NCBI RefSeq assembly: GCF_904849725.1
Contig: NC_058522.1
Coordinates: 430,681,529-430,745,528 of the forward strand
Reading direction: 5' to 3'
DNA: 64,000 nucleotides
Origin: Hordeum vulgare subsp. vulgare
Lineage: Eukaryota; Streptophyta; Magnoliopsida; Poales; Poaceae
Position numbers and translations under genes: made by a program. Of this stretch, positions 33,131 through 44,609 are shown one piece after another (the first letter of the stretch is position 1; every line of letters starts with the position of its first letter). Under the pieces are notes generated by a model. It saw only the letters and a program-made list of their open reading frames with translations, was not told the origin of the DNA and did no database searches.

Positions 33131-34617
33131 TTTCTTCAGTTGAGGACTTTGCTGATGATTTTGAACTCTTCAGGATTCTGAAGAGCCTTGAAGAGTTTCT
33201 TCCAGAAACGCTGCAAATGAGTTAATGTGATGAGAACCGAGAGATTCATCAGCTGACATGTGTGTACCTGTGAACAGAGTATAGTTGTGAGGAATTTGGA
33301 GAGGTCATATGCGTTCGCAGATTTGAAGAAAATGAAAATGTTTCACAGTTTGAGGAATATAACCAGTGGTTGAGGAATTTGCCTAAGCATACAGTTCTTG
33401 GGTTCCAGAGTTGTACAAATCGGAAAATTCGCACAATTGAGGAATCTCGTGAAAATCTTAGATGCTTAGCTAGTTCATCAATGATTGCGGTGATAGGTAG
33501 TGTTTGAGGAATCATGTGCGCATCGTATCTTGAGGAAAAAAACAGATTTCACATAGAAGATATAAAATTTCAGATCTAATCTGCTGTAAAAATGGGATAT
33601 ATTTACCGTGGAAGGTGCGTACGAAGAACACAAAACGTAGTGTTGGATAGGCTCTTCGTTCGAGTGTCCAATGCACCCTAACTTGGCGGCAGAGGACGTC
33701 TACGGCGGTGGCGGACGAAGATGGTCCGACTCCGGCGTGATTCTGGCGACGAAAAGGTCGAGGCAGTGAAGCTCTTCCTCTCCGGCGACAAGACTACCAG
33801 CGGTGGCGCTAGGGTTCGGTGGAGTGTGCTGTGGCAGGAGAGCGATGAGGCGAAGAAGAGGATACCGAGGGGGATAAGGACATATTTATAGCCCAAAAGT
33901 TACTGTTTGGCGCGAAAGTTTCGGACCAAATAGCCCCTGCCTCTACGTCTCCGCGGGACACGTGTAGCTCCCGTACGATGCGGTGGAGATAGTGGAGATC
34001 GTGGTTATCCGATCGTGGGAAGTGGGGGTTCAGTTACTGTGCCTTTAAAGAAAACAATTTTTGAAGATTTGAGGATTTTCGTTACAAAATCATCAGCTGA
34101 CAAGGATGAAGTGAGGATTTTGAACTAAGTTTCAAGCAGAACGCATATGAAGAATTGAATAGACTGGATAAGTATAGCATAGAGGGAAAGTAGGGTCCAA
34201 TCACATTCACTTAGCAGAAACATCAACTTGAAGAAATAGCAATAAGTGAATGCTGTTGAGGACTAGAAATCACAGTCTACCTAGGCAAATGAAAGTCATC
34301 AAGTGTTTTTGAAGATTTTGTAATAGATCATCACAATGAAGAACAACTGTTTTGAAGAAAATTGCATTGTGAGGAAATTGATCATTTGAAGAAAATCAAC
34401 TTGAGGAATTTCACATTGGGCGGTGGCGCTACCCACCATATAAGAATGTTGATTACACACGCCGCATACAATTGTCGTAGGGCCCTGAGAATCAATTTCT
34501 TCGTTAATTTCTTCACATTCAGAGTGACTTTCTTCATCAGTTGAAGAAAATCGTTTCATCATGTGTTGCACATCTAAGTCATCAACTTTGCATAAGTGTT
34601 AGGATGTGTGCTTGTTT
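33131..34617 (-). other. Spacer between copia pol and third ORF, with possible intron
   Basis: Nothing in this 1.5-kb spacer resembles a domain. Downstream of the TATA box, a minus-strand donor CACG/GTAAATAT near 33606 and an acceptor ATTTGCAG near 33213 could remove about 390 bp. The leader would then join a frame starting RFWKKLFKALQNPEEF that leads toward the third ORF (one frameshift near 33140). A 72-codon frame at 33896-33678 lies in the leader and is probably fortuitous. Confidence 0.4.
33884..33964 (-). promoter_or_regulatory. G-box + TATA promoter-like region upstream of the third ORF
   Basis: On the minus strand CACGTG (33964-33959, within ACACGTGTCC) lies about 70 bp upstream of TATAAAT (33890-33884). 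A pyrimidine-rich leader containing GAACCCTAGCG follows, as is common in plant 5' UTRs. The spacing is that of an ordinary host RNA polymerase II promoter. It is inside the element and far from the LTR promoters. The function is inferred. Confidence 0.45.
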
Positions 34618-36150
34618 TTACAAAACATTTGAAAACTCTAAGATATTTAGCTCACACCGCAACTTGCAAAACCTTTTCTCATCCAAGGGCTTAGTGAAGA
34701 TATCTGCCAGTTGATCATCAGTATTCACATGGTCGATGAGGATATTGCCCTTGAGGACATGGTCCCGAAGAAAATGATGACGAATCTAGATGTGCTTGGT
34801 CTTCTAGTGTTGTACTGGGTTGTATGCAATCTTGATAGCACTCTCATTGTCATAGTAGAGAGGCACATTCTTCATGTTGATGTCGTAGTCCTTGAGGGTT
34901 TGCTTCATCCACAGCAATTGAGCACAGCAAGAACCAGCAGCAATGTACTCAGCTTCGGCAGTGGAGAGTGATACACAGTTTTGCTTCTTTGAGGACCAGC
35001 AAACTAGTGATCTTCCGAGGAAATGGCATGTGCCAGAAGTTGACTTGCGATCCACACGGTCACCAGCATAGTCTGAATTAGAATACCCTACCAGATGAAG
35101 ATTGGAGCTCTTGGGATACCATAAACCTAGTGTTGGTGTGTGAGCTAAGTATCGAAGAATATGTTTCACAGCCTTATGGTGTGATTCCTTCGGTTTTGCT
35201 TGAAAACGTGCACACATGCAAACACTAAGCATTATATCTGGCCTAGATGCACATAAATACAATAAAGAGCCAATCATAGAATGGTATACCTGCTGATCGA
35301 AATCTTTACCATTTTCATCAGTGCCGAGGTGGCCGTTGGTAGGCACTGGAGTCTTGGCACCTTTGCATTCGTGCATGTCGAATTTCCTCAGAACATCCTT
35401 GAGGTATTTCTCCTGTGATATGAAGATTCCATTGCTTTGTTGACGAATTTGAAGACCTAAGAAGAATTTCAGCTCTCCCATCATGGACATCTAATATTCT
35501 TCACTCATCATGTAGGAAAATTCATCACTATATCTTTTGTCAGTACAGCCAAATATGATATCATCAACATATATTTGACATACAAACATCTCATTATCAT
35601 AGGATTTTGTGAAAAGAGTTGGATCGAGTGAACCAGGTTTGAAGCCTTTCTTCATGAGGAATTCCTTCAATGTATCATACCATGCCCGAGGGGCTTGCTT
35701 GAGACCATACAGAGCCTTTTGAGTTTGAAGACTTTGTCTGGATTCTTTGGATCCTCAAAACCTGGGGGCTGAGCAACATATACTTCTTCCTCAAGCTTAC
35801 CATTGAGGAATGCACTTTTCACATCCATTTGATACAAGGTGATGTTATGATGATTAGCATAAGCAAGTAGTATTCGAATAGCTTCAAGTCTAGCAACAGG
35901 TGCAAAAGTTTCATCAACATCTATTCCTTCAACCTGGGTGTAGCCTTGGGCTACAAGTCGTGCCTTGTTCCTCACCACTTGACCGTCCTCATCTTGCTTG
36001 TTTCGGAAAATCCACTTGGTGCCGATGATGTTGTGCTTGCGAGGATCTGGTCGTTTGACGAGCTCCCATACGTCATTCAGTTTGAATTGAAGAAGTTCGT
36101 CTTGCATAGCTTGGATCCACTCCGGTTCCAGAAAAGCCTCAGCAACTTTT
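34618..36150 (-). pseudogene. pol: Copia reverse transcriptase-RNase H
   Basis: RT begins near 36107 ([46 protein letters not shown]). A frameshift near 35710 breaks [13 protein letters not shown]. The catalytic QIYVDDIIFG is intact near 35565. A stop near 35491 follows SEEY. RNase H is in frame 35490-34804 (Asp in GYSNSDYAGD, Glu in STAEAEYIAA, Asp in YYDNESAIKI). A stop near 34804 interrupts NPVQH; beyond it the frame continues to DEKRFCKLRCELN and the natural stop at 34618. Three lesions, otherwise near full length. Confidence 0.92.
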
Positions 36151-36155
36151 GAGGG

Positions 36156-37800
36156 TTATGTGATGGATACAAAGGAAAAATGCCCACAAAAGTTAACCAA
36201 GTGTGAAGCTTTTGAGCGAGTGAGAGGACCTGGTGCGTTGATGTCGTTGAGGATTTTGTGAGGTTCTACTTCGTTTGCAATCCTCGGATGAGCTGGTTGA
36301 GGATTTTGTCTGGGCTGAGGAAGTGGTGCTGTTGCAATTTCCTCAGGAGCATCTTCTTGGTTTTTATCAGCAATGGGGATCGTTTCTTCACCAATTTCCT
36401 CAGTTGGGACAATGTCTTCAGTAGGCTTAAGCTTTATCGCCTCCTCAGGAGAGAGCTTATCTGGATCAGAAGGCAATTGCTCTCTTTGCGAGCCATTAGT
36501 TTCATCGAACCGCACATCTACAGTCTCAACAACTTTGTTGTGATAGTTGTTGAAGACTCTGTAAGTGTGCGAGTCCTTTCCATAACCGAGCATAAAACCT
36601 TCATGTGCCTTAGGTGCAAATTTTGAGCTATGGTGAGGATCTCTGATCCAGCATTTTGCACCGAAGACTTTGAAATAACTTACATTGGGTTTCTTGTCAG
36701 TGAGGAGTTCATATGAGGTTTTCTTGAGGAATTTGTGAAGATATACCCTGTTGATGATATGACATGCAGTGTTGATTGCTTCATGCCAGAAGCGACGAGG
36801 AGTCTGATATTCTTCAAGCATAGTTCTTGCCATTTCAACCAGAGTCCTGTTCTTCCTTTCGACGACACCATTCTGCTGATGAGTATAAGGAGCAGACAAT
36901 TCGTGAGTAATACCAAGTTCATCAAGATAATCATCAAGACCAGTGTTTTTGAACTCGGTTCCATTATCACTCCTAATGTGTTTGATCTTGATGCCAAAGT
37001 TCGTCGAGGCCCTTGAAGAAAATCGTTTGAAGATTTCCTGCACTTCAGTTTTATACACTATGATATGCACCCAAGTATATCTGGAATAATCATCAACTAT
37101 GACGAAGCCATATAAAGATGCTGCATTGCTTAGTGTGGCATAGTGAGTAGGTCCAAATAAATCCATATGAAGCAATTCGAATGGACGTGTAGTGGTCATG
37201 ATGGTTTTAGAGGGATGCTTGGATCTGGTCATTTTCCCAGATTCACAAGCACCGCAGAGATGATCCTTGAGGAATTTGACTGATTCGATGCCAATGACAT
37301 GCTTCTTCTTTGCAAGCGTGTAAAAATTCCTCATGCCTGCATGACCTAGTCTTCGGTGCCACAGCCATCCTTCTCAGGTTTTTGCTAGTAAGCAAGTGGC
37401 TGGTTGAGGACCTATAGAGAAATCAACAATGTACAAATCCCCTCTTCTTACACCTTCGAAGACTTTGGATCTGTCAGATTCCATGATGACTACACATCTA
37501 TATCTACCAAAGATAACAATCATATCAAGATCACAAAGCATCAAGACTCACATGAGGTTAAAACCAAGGGATTCAACAAGCATCACTTTGTCCATATGCC
37601 TATCCTTGGAAATAGCTACTTTGCCAAGTCCCAATACCTTGCTTTTACCTTTGTCAGCATATGTGATTTGCTTCAGAGGTGATGGAGTTAGTGGCATATT
37701 CATTAGTAAGCTTTTATCACCAGTCATGTGATGTGTGCAGCCACTATCGAGAACCCACTCGGTATTTTTGGGTTTGTCATCCTGCAGATGAATTAGTACA
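36156..37800 (-). pseudogene. pol: Copia protease-integrase
   Basis: The protease site WVLDSGCTHHMTGD lies near 37770-37730. The GAG-pre-integrase segment (HRRLGHAGMRNFYTL) and the zinc site's LCGACESGK follow. The integrase frame 37334-36156 has the catalytic Asp in LLHMDLFGP, Asp in RSDNGTEFKN and Glu in QQNGVVERKNRT. The C-terminal domain (FGAKCWIRDPH, EGFMLGYGKDSHTYRV) leads into the acidic linker before RT. The protease frame is disrupted between about 37700 and 37340. Confidence 0.9.
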
Positions 37801-38000
37801 GCTTACCATCTCATATGCTTTAGATTTGAAGAATATGATACTAATTTCATCAGTAATTTCATCATAACAGAAATGTAAGGACGTGTGAAATATTTCTATT
37901 TCATAAATTATTAGCTTGCGTCCTATCAAGCATTTCCTCAGGTCTCCAGCAAATTCTTCAGATGATGATTTTCATCTGGAGACCTGACCTGCAGAAGTGA

Positions 38001-40546
38001 TTAGTTCGATTTCTTCACCACCCACATCTGAAGGGGTGGTAAAGCGTTCATCATCCTGTGAGCACCATAAGAGAAAGGTGGCATTGAATCTAATGCACTT
38101 CTCGTAACAGTAGGGGGATTAAAGTAATCATATGAATATGCAGAGAACTGGTTTGAGGATTTATGAACATAATGATTTGAGGAGTAACGCTCATATTCAT
38201 ATTCCTTGTAGTTTCCCTGCATGTGAGACGCATAAGCATGGGTACGAGCATAGTTTTGACTAGTTGAGGACTTTGATCCTCTTGTAGACTTTGGTCCTCC
38301 TGAGGAATTTGATCTGGGGTTCAGATTCTTCAGTGATGGTGTCATGAGGACATTCACCTGAAGATTTTCAAGACAACTTTTGGGAACCCATATTTTCCTC
38401 AGAGGAGGGCCATTCCTGCAGTTAGTTCCAACATATCGAGCAAATACTTCACCAGATTGATTTTTGAACAGTTTATAGTTGGAATCAAATGATTCATCTG
38501 AGGAATAGGATAATTCACATGAGAAGCCAGTTAGATTAGATGGATCAAAAGGAGGCCCAGTAGCAGCAACCCATGAGGTTTTGGGATACTGCTCAGGTTT
38601 CCAATAAGATCCATCAGCATTTAATTTCCTCTCAAAGGCAATTCCTTCTTTCCTTGGGTTCCTGTTCAAGATCTGCTTTTTGAGCACATCACAAAGGGTT
38701 TGATGTCCTTTGAGGCTTTTGTACATGCCTGACACGTACAATTCCTTCAACCCTGCATTTTCATCAGTAACATTTGTGTTTTCCTCAAGTGAGGAAATAG
38801 ACACAACAGGTGCAGTTGAAGAATTTGTAGCAATGGTAGCATTTGATGATTCTGGTGAGGAATTAGCAGTTTCGCGTTCAATGCATTTAAGACATGGAGG
38901 AATAAATTCAACTTGACTAGCGTTGATCTGTTGAGCTAGCAATGAATCATTTTCCATACGAAGATCATCATGAGACATTCTCAGCTTCTCAAGATCAAGC
39001 TTCCTTTGAAGAAATTCGTAGGAAAGCTTCTCATGATCAGTGAGGAGTGTATCATAACGATCCTGAAGATTATCAAATCTAGACTGAAGAATTTGCATGT
39101 CATCAGTGAGGATTTGGTTCAGGTTCATTTCATCATTCAATAGATCATCACTTTTGTCTAGCAGTTTCTGAAGCTTTTCCAGAGCAGTTTGTTGTTTAGT
39201 GGCAATGATAGAAAGTTTACTGTAACTGGGTTTCTTATAATCATTATGGTCACAGTCACTTGAATCAGAGGAGGAGGCATTATTTGATACCTTTGAACCT
39301 TTTGCCATGAAGCAATAGGTTGGAGCGATGTCATCAGCATAGTCATCAGTATGGATGGTGCAATCATTTTCTTCAAGATTGAAGATTGACTTGCTGACGA
39401 AAGTGGTTGCTAGTGCAAGACTAGCCTGTCCGGATTCTGAGTCTTCATCAGAACCCTCATCTTCATCACATTCTTCTGATTCTGCCTCAGAGTCCATTTC
39501 CTTGCCAATAAGTGCCTGAGCCTTTCTGAAACTAGTCTTCTTGTGCGATGAGGGCTTTGAAGATGAGGATTTTGAAGATTTCTTCTTCTTCTTCAAGTCA
39601 TCAGAACTGTCATCCTTGTATTTCTTCTTCTTTGATTCCTTTCCCCAGCGGGGACAATCAGCAATGTAATGACCTGATTTCTTGCACTTGTGACAAGTTC
39701 ATTTCTTGTAGTCCTCAGATGCAGATTCTGATTTCCTCATATCTCTTCTTGATGATTTACCGAACTGGCCTCATCGTGTAAATCTCTGGAATTTCCTCAC
39801 AAGCATTGCAAGCTCCTGTCCAAATTCTTCAGGGTCACAACTGCTGTCATCTGTGTCTTCTTCTTGAGATGAGGAAATTACTCTAGCCTTCAGTGCACGT
39901 GGTCTGGAATAGCTTTGTCCATATAGATCTCTCTTTTCTTCCAGCTGGAATTCATGAGTATTTAGCCTTTCAAGGATATCAGCTGGATCCAGCATCTTGT
40001 AGTCTAGTCTTTCTTGAATCATCAGAACTAAAGTATCAAATGAAAAATCCAGAGATCTCAGCAGTTTCTTCACACTTCATGATCAGTGATGTCTGGAGCT
40101 CCCAGTGCTTGCAGTTCATTTGATATGTCAGTGAGGCGATCAAAGGTGTCTTGGCAGCTTTCATTGTCATGTCTCTTGAAGCGATTGAAGAGATTGCGAA
40201 GAATATCAACACGAGAGTCACGCTGGGTTGATACTCCTTCATTTACCTTGCACAGTCTCTCCCAGATCAGTGTTGCAGAGCCCAAAGCACTTACTCTTCC
40301 AAACTGGCTTGGGTTCAGATGACCACACATGATGTTCTTCGCTTGAGAATCGATTTGCTTGAATTTCTTCACATCAGCAGCAGTGACACTGGCAGAGATA
40401 ATGGGGACACCATTTTCCACAATATACCAGAGATCATTATCAATAGCTTGTAAATGCATTTGCATTTTGTTCTGCCAGAAGGGAAAGTTCTTTCCTTCGT
40501 AGGTAGGACATGCTGCAGTCACCTTAAACATGCCTGCAGTCGACAT
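38001..40546 (-). pseudogene. gag: Copia gag with long coiled-coil linker
   Basis: The gag starts MSTAGMFKVTAACPTYEGKN at 40546, with the copia capsid region (FPFWQNKMQMHLQAID, TLIWERLCKVNEG). A one-base frameshift near 40070 is followed by KKLLRSLDFSFDTLVLMIQE. A CCHC zinc knuckle, CHKCKKSGHYIADC, sits near 39700-39650, with a stop just before it. A clean 531-codon frame (39596-38001) continues with a basic start, an acidic stretch, a Leu/Gln-rich coiled coil (about residues 130-225) and a Ser/Asn/Tyr-rich tail. In the lineage this segment joins gag to protease. Confidence 0.88.
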
Positions 40547-40596
40547 AACTAAAACTCCAGGTGGTTAAACCAAAATCACACAGAACAAGGGAGTAC

Positions 40597-40608
40597 CTTG
40601 CTCTGATA
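40597..40608 (-). other. Copia primer binding site (tRNA-iMet type)
   Basis: On the minus strand TTGTATCAGAGC lies a few bases after the 5' LTR end (ATCA, then TTTTGTATCAGAGC). It matches the copia initiator-Met primer site TGGTATCAGAGC at all but one position. Confidence 0.8.
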
Positions 40609-40614
40609 CAAAAT

Positions 40615-42027
40615 GATAGTGCGTTATATCGACTAGAGGGGGGTGAATAGGAGATTTTTAGAATTTCATCACTGAGGAAATTCCTTTTGAGGAAATTCCT
40701 CACTGATGACTAACTTACAGCGGAAACAGTAAAGGATCAGACGTGCAAACGTTCACAACAGCAGTATTTCAGAGTGAAGAATGTGAATATAGATTGCACA
40801 GTAAGCAGGCACGCAGAATACAAATGATGATTAACTATCGTGAAGAATTTGAGGTTGAGGAAATTCAGAGAAAGTCTTCAGCAAATTCTTCAAACAGTCA
40901 CAGTGAAAGTCATCAACACACAATACAAGGAAAGTACAGAGTTGAGGAATTAGAATCCGTTTCTCAGTGAAGACAGTTGTTGATGACCCAGTTCCAACTG
41001 CTGTGATAGTTGTACATCTGGTTTGGAGCAGCTTGGTATTGAAACCAAAGGAAACCCAGTCCCGGGACACACAGCCCCTACCGTATTCTCCTTGAGCTAA
41101 GGACACACAGTCCTAGCCCAACACTTGTGGTAAGTCTTCAGGGCAAACTTCCAAACCCTCACAAACTTGGTCAACCGGCGATCCACCATTGACTGCTGGA
41201 TTGCTTTAGACCATGACGCCTAACCGTCTGAAGGATGCACAGTCCTCAAAGGTAAAAGGCTTCAGTCCCACACAGGAACAACTTCTTCAGTGATGCTCAA
41301 TCACTAGGTTTGGTTTGTGGTTTGGGTGTATGGGGTATTTCCTCACTGAGGAATTACTCTCGAAAGCTCTGAGGAATTTGGGTTGCTCTTATGAAAAGTG
41401 TCAGTTTCTAACGGAGCAGCCAACCAACTAGTGGTTGTGGGGGTGGCTATTTATAGCCTGGGAGCATCCCGACATGATTTGACACTAATGCCCTTAAATA
41501 ATATGACCGTTGGAGTGGATAAGACCAGTGACTTGGTGTGGCTATCGAAACGGTCGGAACCCTCAACTGTGAGAGTCCTCATGTCACTCATATTCCTCAC
41601 TTGAGGCTTTTGGTAGGATTAGGCTTGGGTTGAGCATCATGAGGAAATCCATTCCATAGTGTTACTTTGACCCCCTTTAACAGTACGGTGTTCCTATTCA
41701 TCAAATGCGAAGAAAGTAAAACAGAAAACGTAAATCTTCACGCTTCAATTTCTTCAAAATGATTTTCTTCAGGAACCACCGGTCTTCTCAATATCAGTAT
41801 CTTCATGAGGAATATCAATTTCATCGCAGATTCCTCGCGATTCATTTCTTCAGCTTCAGACCAATTTCTTCAACTGAAGATATACATTTTTAGGGGTCGA
41901 TATTCTTCAAATATCTCAAACTCCTCAATGACTTATAGATCCTGTGTATACTCATAAACACATTAGATACTTAACCTATAAGTCTTCAAACCACCAAAAT
42001 CACTAAGGGGTACTAGATGCACTTACA
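40615..42027 (-). repeat. Copia 5' LTR (right)
   Basis: Partner of 27604-29003. It is 13 bp longer, mainly through a 17-bp direct-repeat insertion near 40680. It ends TGTAAGTGCATC at 42027, followed by target duplication GTTTC. Confidence 0.95.
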
Positions 42028-42955
42028 GTTTCTCAGCGTAGACACAAGGAACAATAGGATCACTAAAGGCAATGACTTTATCTTCAACTAGATTGGGTTT
42101 AACTATGTTGACTTCTATAGGAGGATGATACTTAAACCACTTCTCCTTGGGAAGATCAATATGAGAAGCAAAAGATTCACATAGAGAAGCTACTACCTCA
42201 GAGTCAAGTCCATACTTAGCGCTAAAATCTCTAGAAGTGTTTGTTTCAACAAAAGATTTAACGCAATCAAACTGGAAATTGATACCTGGCTCCTTACCTT
42301 CTTCAAGGTCCCAATCTTCATAGTTATGTTTGATTCTTTCCAATAAATTCCACTTGTGGTCAATAACCTTCTTCATAAAAGAACCGGTACAAAAAGTTTC
42401 AAGCATGGTACGATCTTCATGAGAAAGCCGAGCATAAAAGTTTTGAGTGATAATTTCTCTCGAGAGCTCATGATTGGGGCATGAATATAGCATTGATTTA
42501 AGCCTCCCCCAAGCTAGAGCTATGCTTTCCCTGTCACAAGGCCAAAAGTTATAAATATAATTCCGATCACAATGTACTAAATGCATAGGATAAAACTTTT
42601 GATGAAATTCCAATTTCAACCGATTGTAGTCCCATGATCCAGTATCATCTCATAGCCTATACCATGTCAACGCCTTATCCTTAAAAGATAAAGGAAAGAC
42701 TTCCTTCTTTACCTCAACCTCGGGCAAACCTGCAATCTTAAATAAACCACAAACTTCATCTACATAGATTAGATGCAAGTCTGGATGTGAAGATCCATCT
42801 CTTGTAAAAGGATTAGCCAGCAATTACTCAAGCATACCCGAAGGAATTTCATAAAAGATATTTTCAGTAGGTACCTCAGGTTGAGGAGCAACTCCTCGTG
42901 CTTCCGTTCATGGTGAAGATACCCCTAACAAATTCCTCAAAAGAACAGTTTCCAT
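42028..42955 (-). pseudogene. gag: Athila copy A gag
   Basis: The start codon is at 42955 (METVLLRNLLGVSSP), 78 bp after the primer site. The capsid core contains NYIYNFWPCDRESIALAWGR and LSREIITQNFYARL. Stops relative to copy B: near 42909 (Arg codon), 42824 (Lys/Phe region) and 42650-42652 (Cys codon). The 3' end joins protease across the copia insertion: YAEK here continues as PPYPARKKDYSK at 27598. The product would be the capsid/nucleocapsid precursor. Confidence 0.88.
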
Positions 42956-43032
42956 AGTGACAAGTGACAATAAATTTCAGCACAATATATAAATGTTTCC
43001 TTACCAAATTCCACATACCAAAGGCTCTTCCC

Positions 43033-43050
43033 TCCCCGGCAACGGCGGCA
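43033..43050 (-). other. Primer binding site of copy A (tRNA-Asp type)
   Basis: On the minus strand TGCCGCCGTTGCCGGGGA lies 11 bases after the middle LTR. It is one base different from the tRNA-Asp complement TGGCGCCGTTGCCGGGGA, which copy B has exactly at 56792-56809. Confidence 0.85.
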
Positions 43051-43061
43051 GAAAAGAGTCT

Positions 43062-44595
43062 TGACGACCCACAAGTATAGGGGATCAATCGTAGTCCTTT
43101 CGATAAGTAAGAGTATCGAACCCAACGAGGAGCAGAAGGCTCTGATAAACGGTTTTCAGCATGGTAATAACTGCAAGCACTGAAAGTAGCGGTAACAAGT
43201 GACGGTGTAGTGAGGTGAAACGTAGCAAGCGAAAAGTAACAAGTAACAAGTAGTAGCAACGGTGCAGCAAAGTGGCCCAATCCCTTTTGTAGCAAGGGAC
43301 AAGCCTGAACAAAGTCTTATAGGAGGAAAAACGCTCCCGAGGACACACGGGAATTTCTGTCATGCTAGTTTCATCATGTTCATATGATTCGCCTTCGTTA
43401 ATTTGATAGTTTGATATGTGGGTGGACCGGCGCTTGGGTACTGCCCTTACTTGGACAAGCATCCCACTTATGGTTAACCCCTCTCGCAAGCATCCGCAAC
43501 TACGAAATAAGAATTAAGACAACGTCTAACCATAGCATTAAACTAGTGGATCCAAATCAGCGCCTTACGAAGCAACGCATAGACTGGGGGTTAAGCTTCT
43601 GTCACTCTAGCAACCCATCATCTACTTACTACTCCCCAATGCCTTCCTCTAGGCCCAAAGATGGTGAAGTGTTATGTAGTCGACGTTCACATAACACCAC
43701 TAGAGGAAAAGACAACATAGAACATATCAAAATACCGAACGAATACCAAATTCACATGACTATTATTAGCATGACTTATCCCATGTCCTCAGGAACAAAA
43801 GTAACTACTCACAAAGCATAATAATAATCATGATTAGAGGTGTAAAGAGTAGCATCAAGGATCTGAACATAAACTCTTCCACCAAGTAATCCAACTAACA
43901 TCAACTACAAAGAATAATCAACACTACTAGCAACCTTACAAGTACCAATCGGAGTCGCGAGACGGAGATTGGTTACATGAGATGGACTAGGGTTTGGAGA
44001 GGAGATGGTGTTGGTGTAGACGTTGATGGAGATGACAACCCTCCGACGAGAGCAGTGTTGGTGATGACGACGGCGACGATTTCCCCCTCCGGGAGAGAAG
44101 TTTCCCCGGCAGGATCGTCCTACCGGAGCTCTAGATTGGTTCTGCTCAAGCTCCGCCTCGTGGCGGTGGAGAATCCATGAAAAAGCTCCACCCTGATTTT
44201 GTTTTCCGGACGAAACCCTTAATATAGCAAAAGAGGGGGGCCAGTGGGCCACCAGGGTGCCCACAAGCCCTGTAGCAGCGGCCACGGGGGCAGGCGGCGC
44301 CTACCAGGCTTGTGGGCCCCTGTTAGCTCCCCTCTGGCACTTCTTTCGCCCAGTATTTTTTATATATTCCCAAAAAAATCCACATTGATTTTCAGGGCAT
44401 TTGGAGTTACGCAGAATACAGGACTCAGACTTGCTCCTTTCCCAGTCCAGAATTCCAGCTACCGGTATTCTCCCTCTTCAAATAAACCTTGCAAAAAAAG
44501 AGAGAAAAGGCATAAGTATGGTACCACAAAGTATAATAACAGTCCATAAAGCGATAAATATCAACATGAAAGCATGATGCAAAATGGACGTATCA
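43062..44595 (-). repeat. Middle LTR shared by copies A and B, 1,534 bp
   Basis: It is the 5' LTR of copy A (primer site and gag on its left) and also the 3' LTR of copy B (polypurine tract AAGCTTGGGGGAGT at 44596-44609 on its right). No target duplication or extra sequence is present on either side. It contains the hairpin at 44252-44322 and a TATA-like TATATTAAG near 44219-44227 on the minus strand. Confidence 0.93.
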
Positions 44596-44609
44596 ACTCC
44601 CCCAAGCTT

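Larger units (their letters stand above)
27604..42027 (-). mobile_element. SIRE/Maximus-type copia element, 14,424 bp
   Basis: A complete element inserted between gag and protease of copy A, with target duplication GTTTC at 27599-27603 and 42028-42032. LTRs are 27604-29003 (1,400 bp) and 40615-42027 (1,413 bp, including a 17-bp insertion). Order on the minus strand: primer site, gag, protease, integrase, RT, RNase H, spacer with promoter-like DNA, long third ORF, polypurine tract. Integrase before RT defines copia. The large size, the pol ending (FCKLRCELNILE) and the extra ORF beyond pol fit the SIRE/Maximus lineage. LTRs differ by about 3% (hand count). Confidence 0.92.
6326..44595 (-). mobile_element. 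Athila-type gypsy element, copy A (nested host)
   Basis: This is the left member of a tandem pair on the minus strand. Its LTRs are 6326-7855 (3') and 43062-44595 (5', shared with copy B). It has a tRNA-Asp primer site (43033-43050), gag (42955-42028), protease-RT-RNase H-integrase in pieces between 27598 and 10192, and a 172-codon ORF (9909-9391). Without its three insertions it is about 10.3 kb. The RT signature (KKGGITV, DFRKLNK, CPFGTFAYRRMPFGLCN) and the protease site CDMGASVSA fit the Athila lineage, to which the Triticeae families Fatima, Sabrina and WHAM belong. LTR ends TGATACGTCC...GGGTCATCA suggest Fatima, but I cannot confirm this. Confidence 0.9.

Noticed and set aside
33678..33896. 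72-codon ORF after the internal TATA box of the copia element
   Set aside because: It lies in what looks like a transcribed leader; its Ser/Arg-rich sequence has no motif, and it could not be linked in frame to the third ORF.
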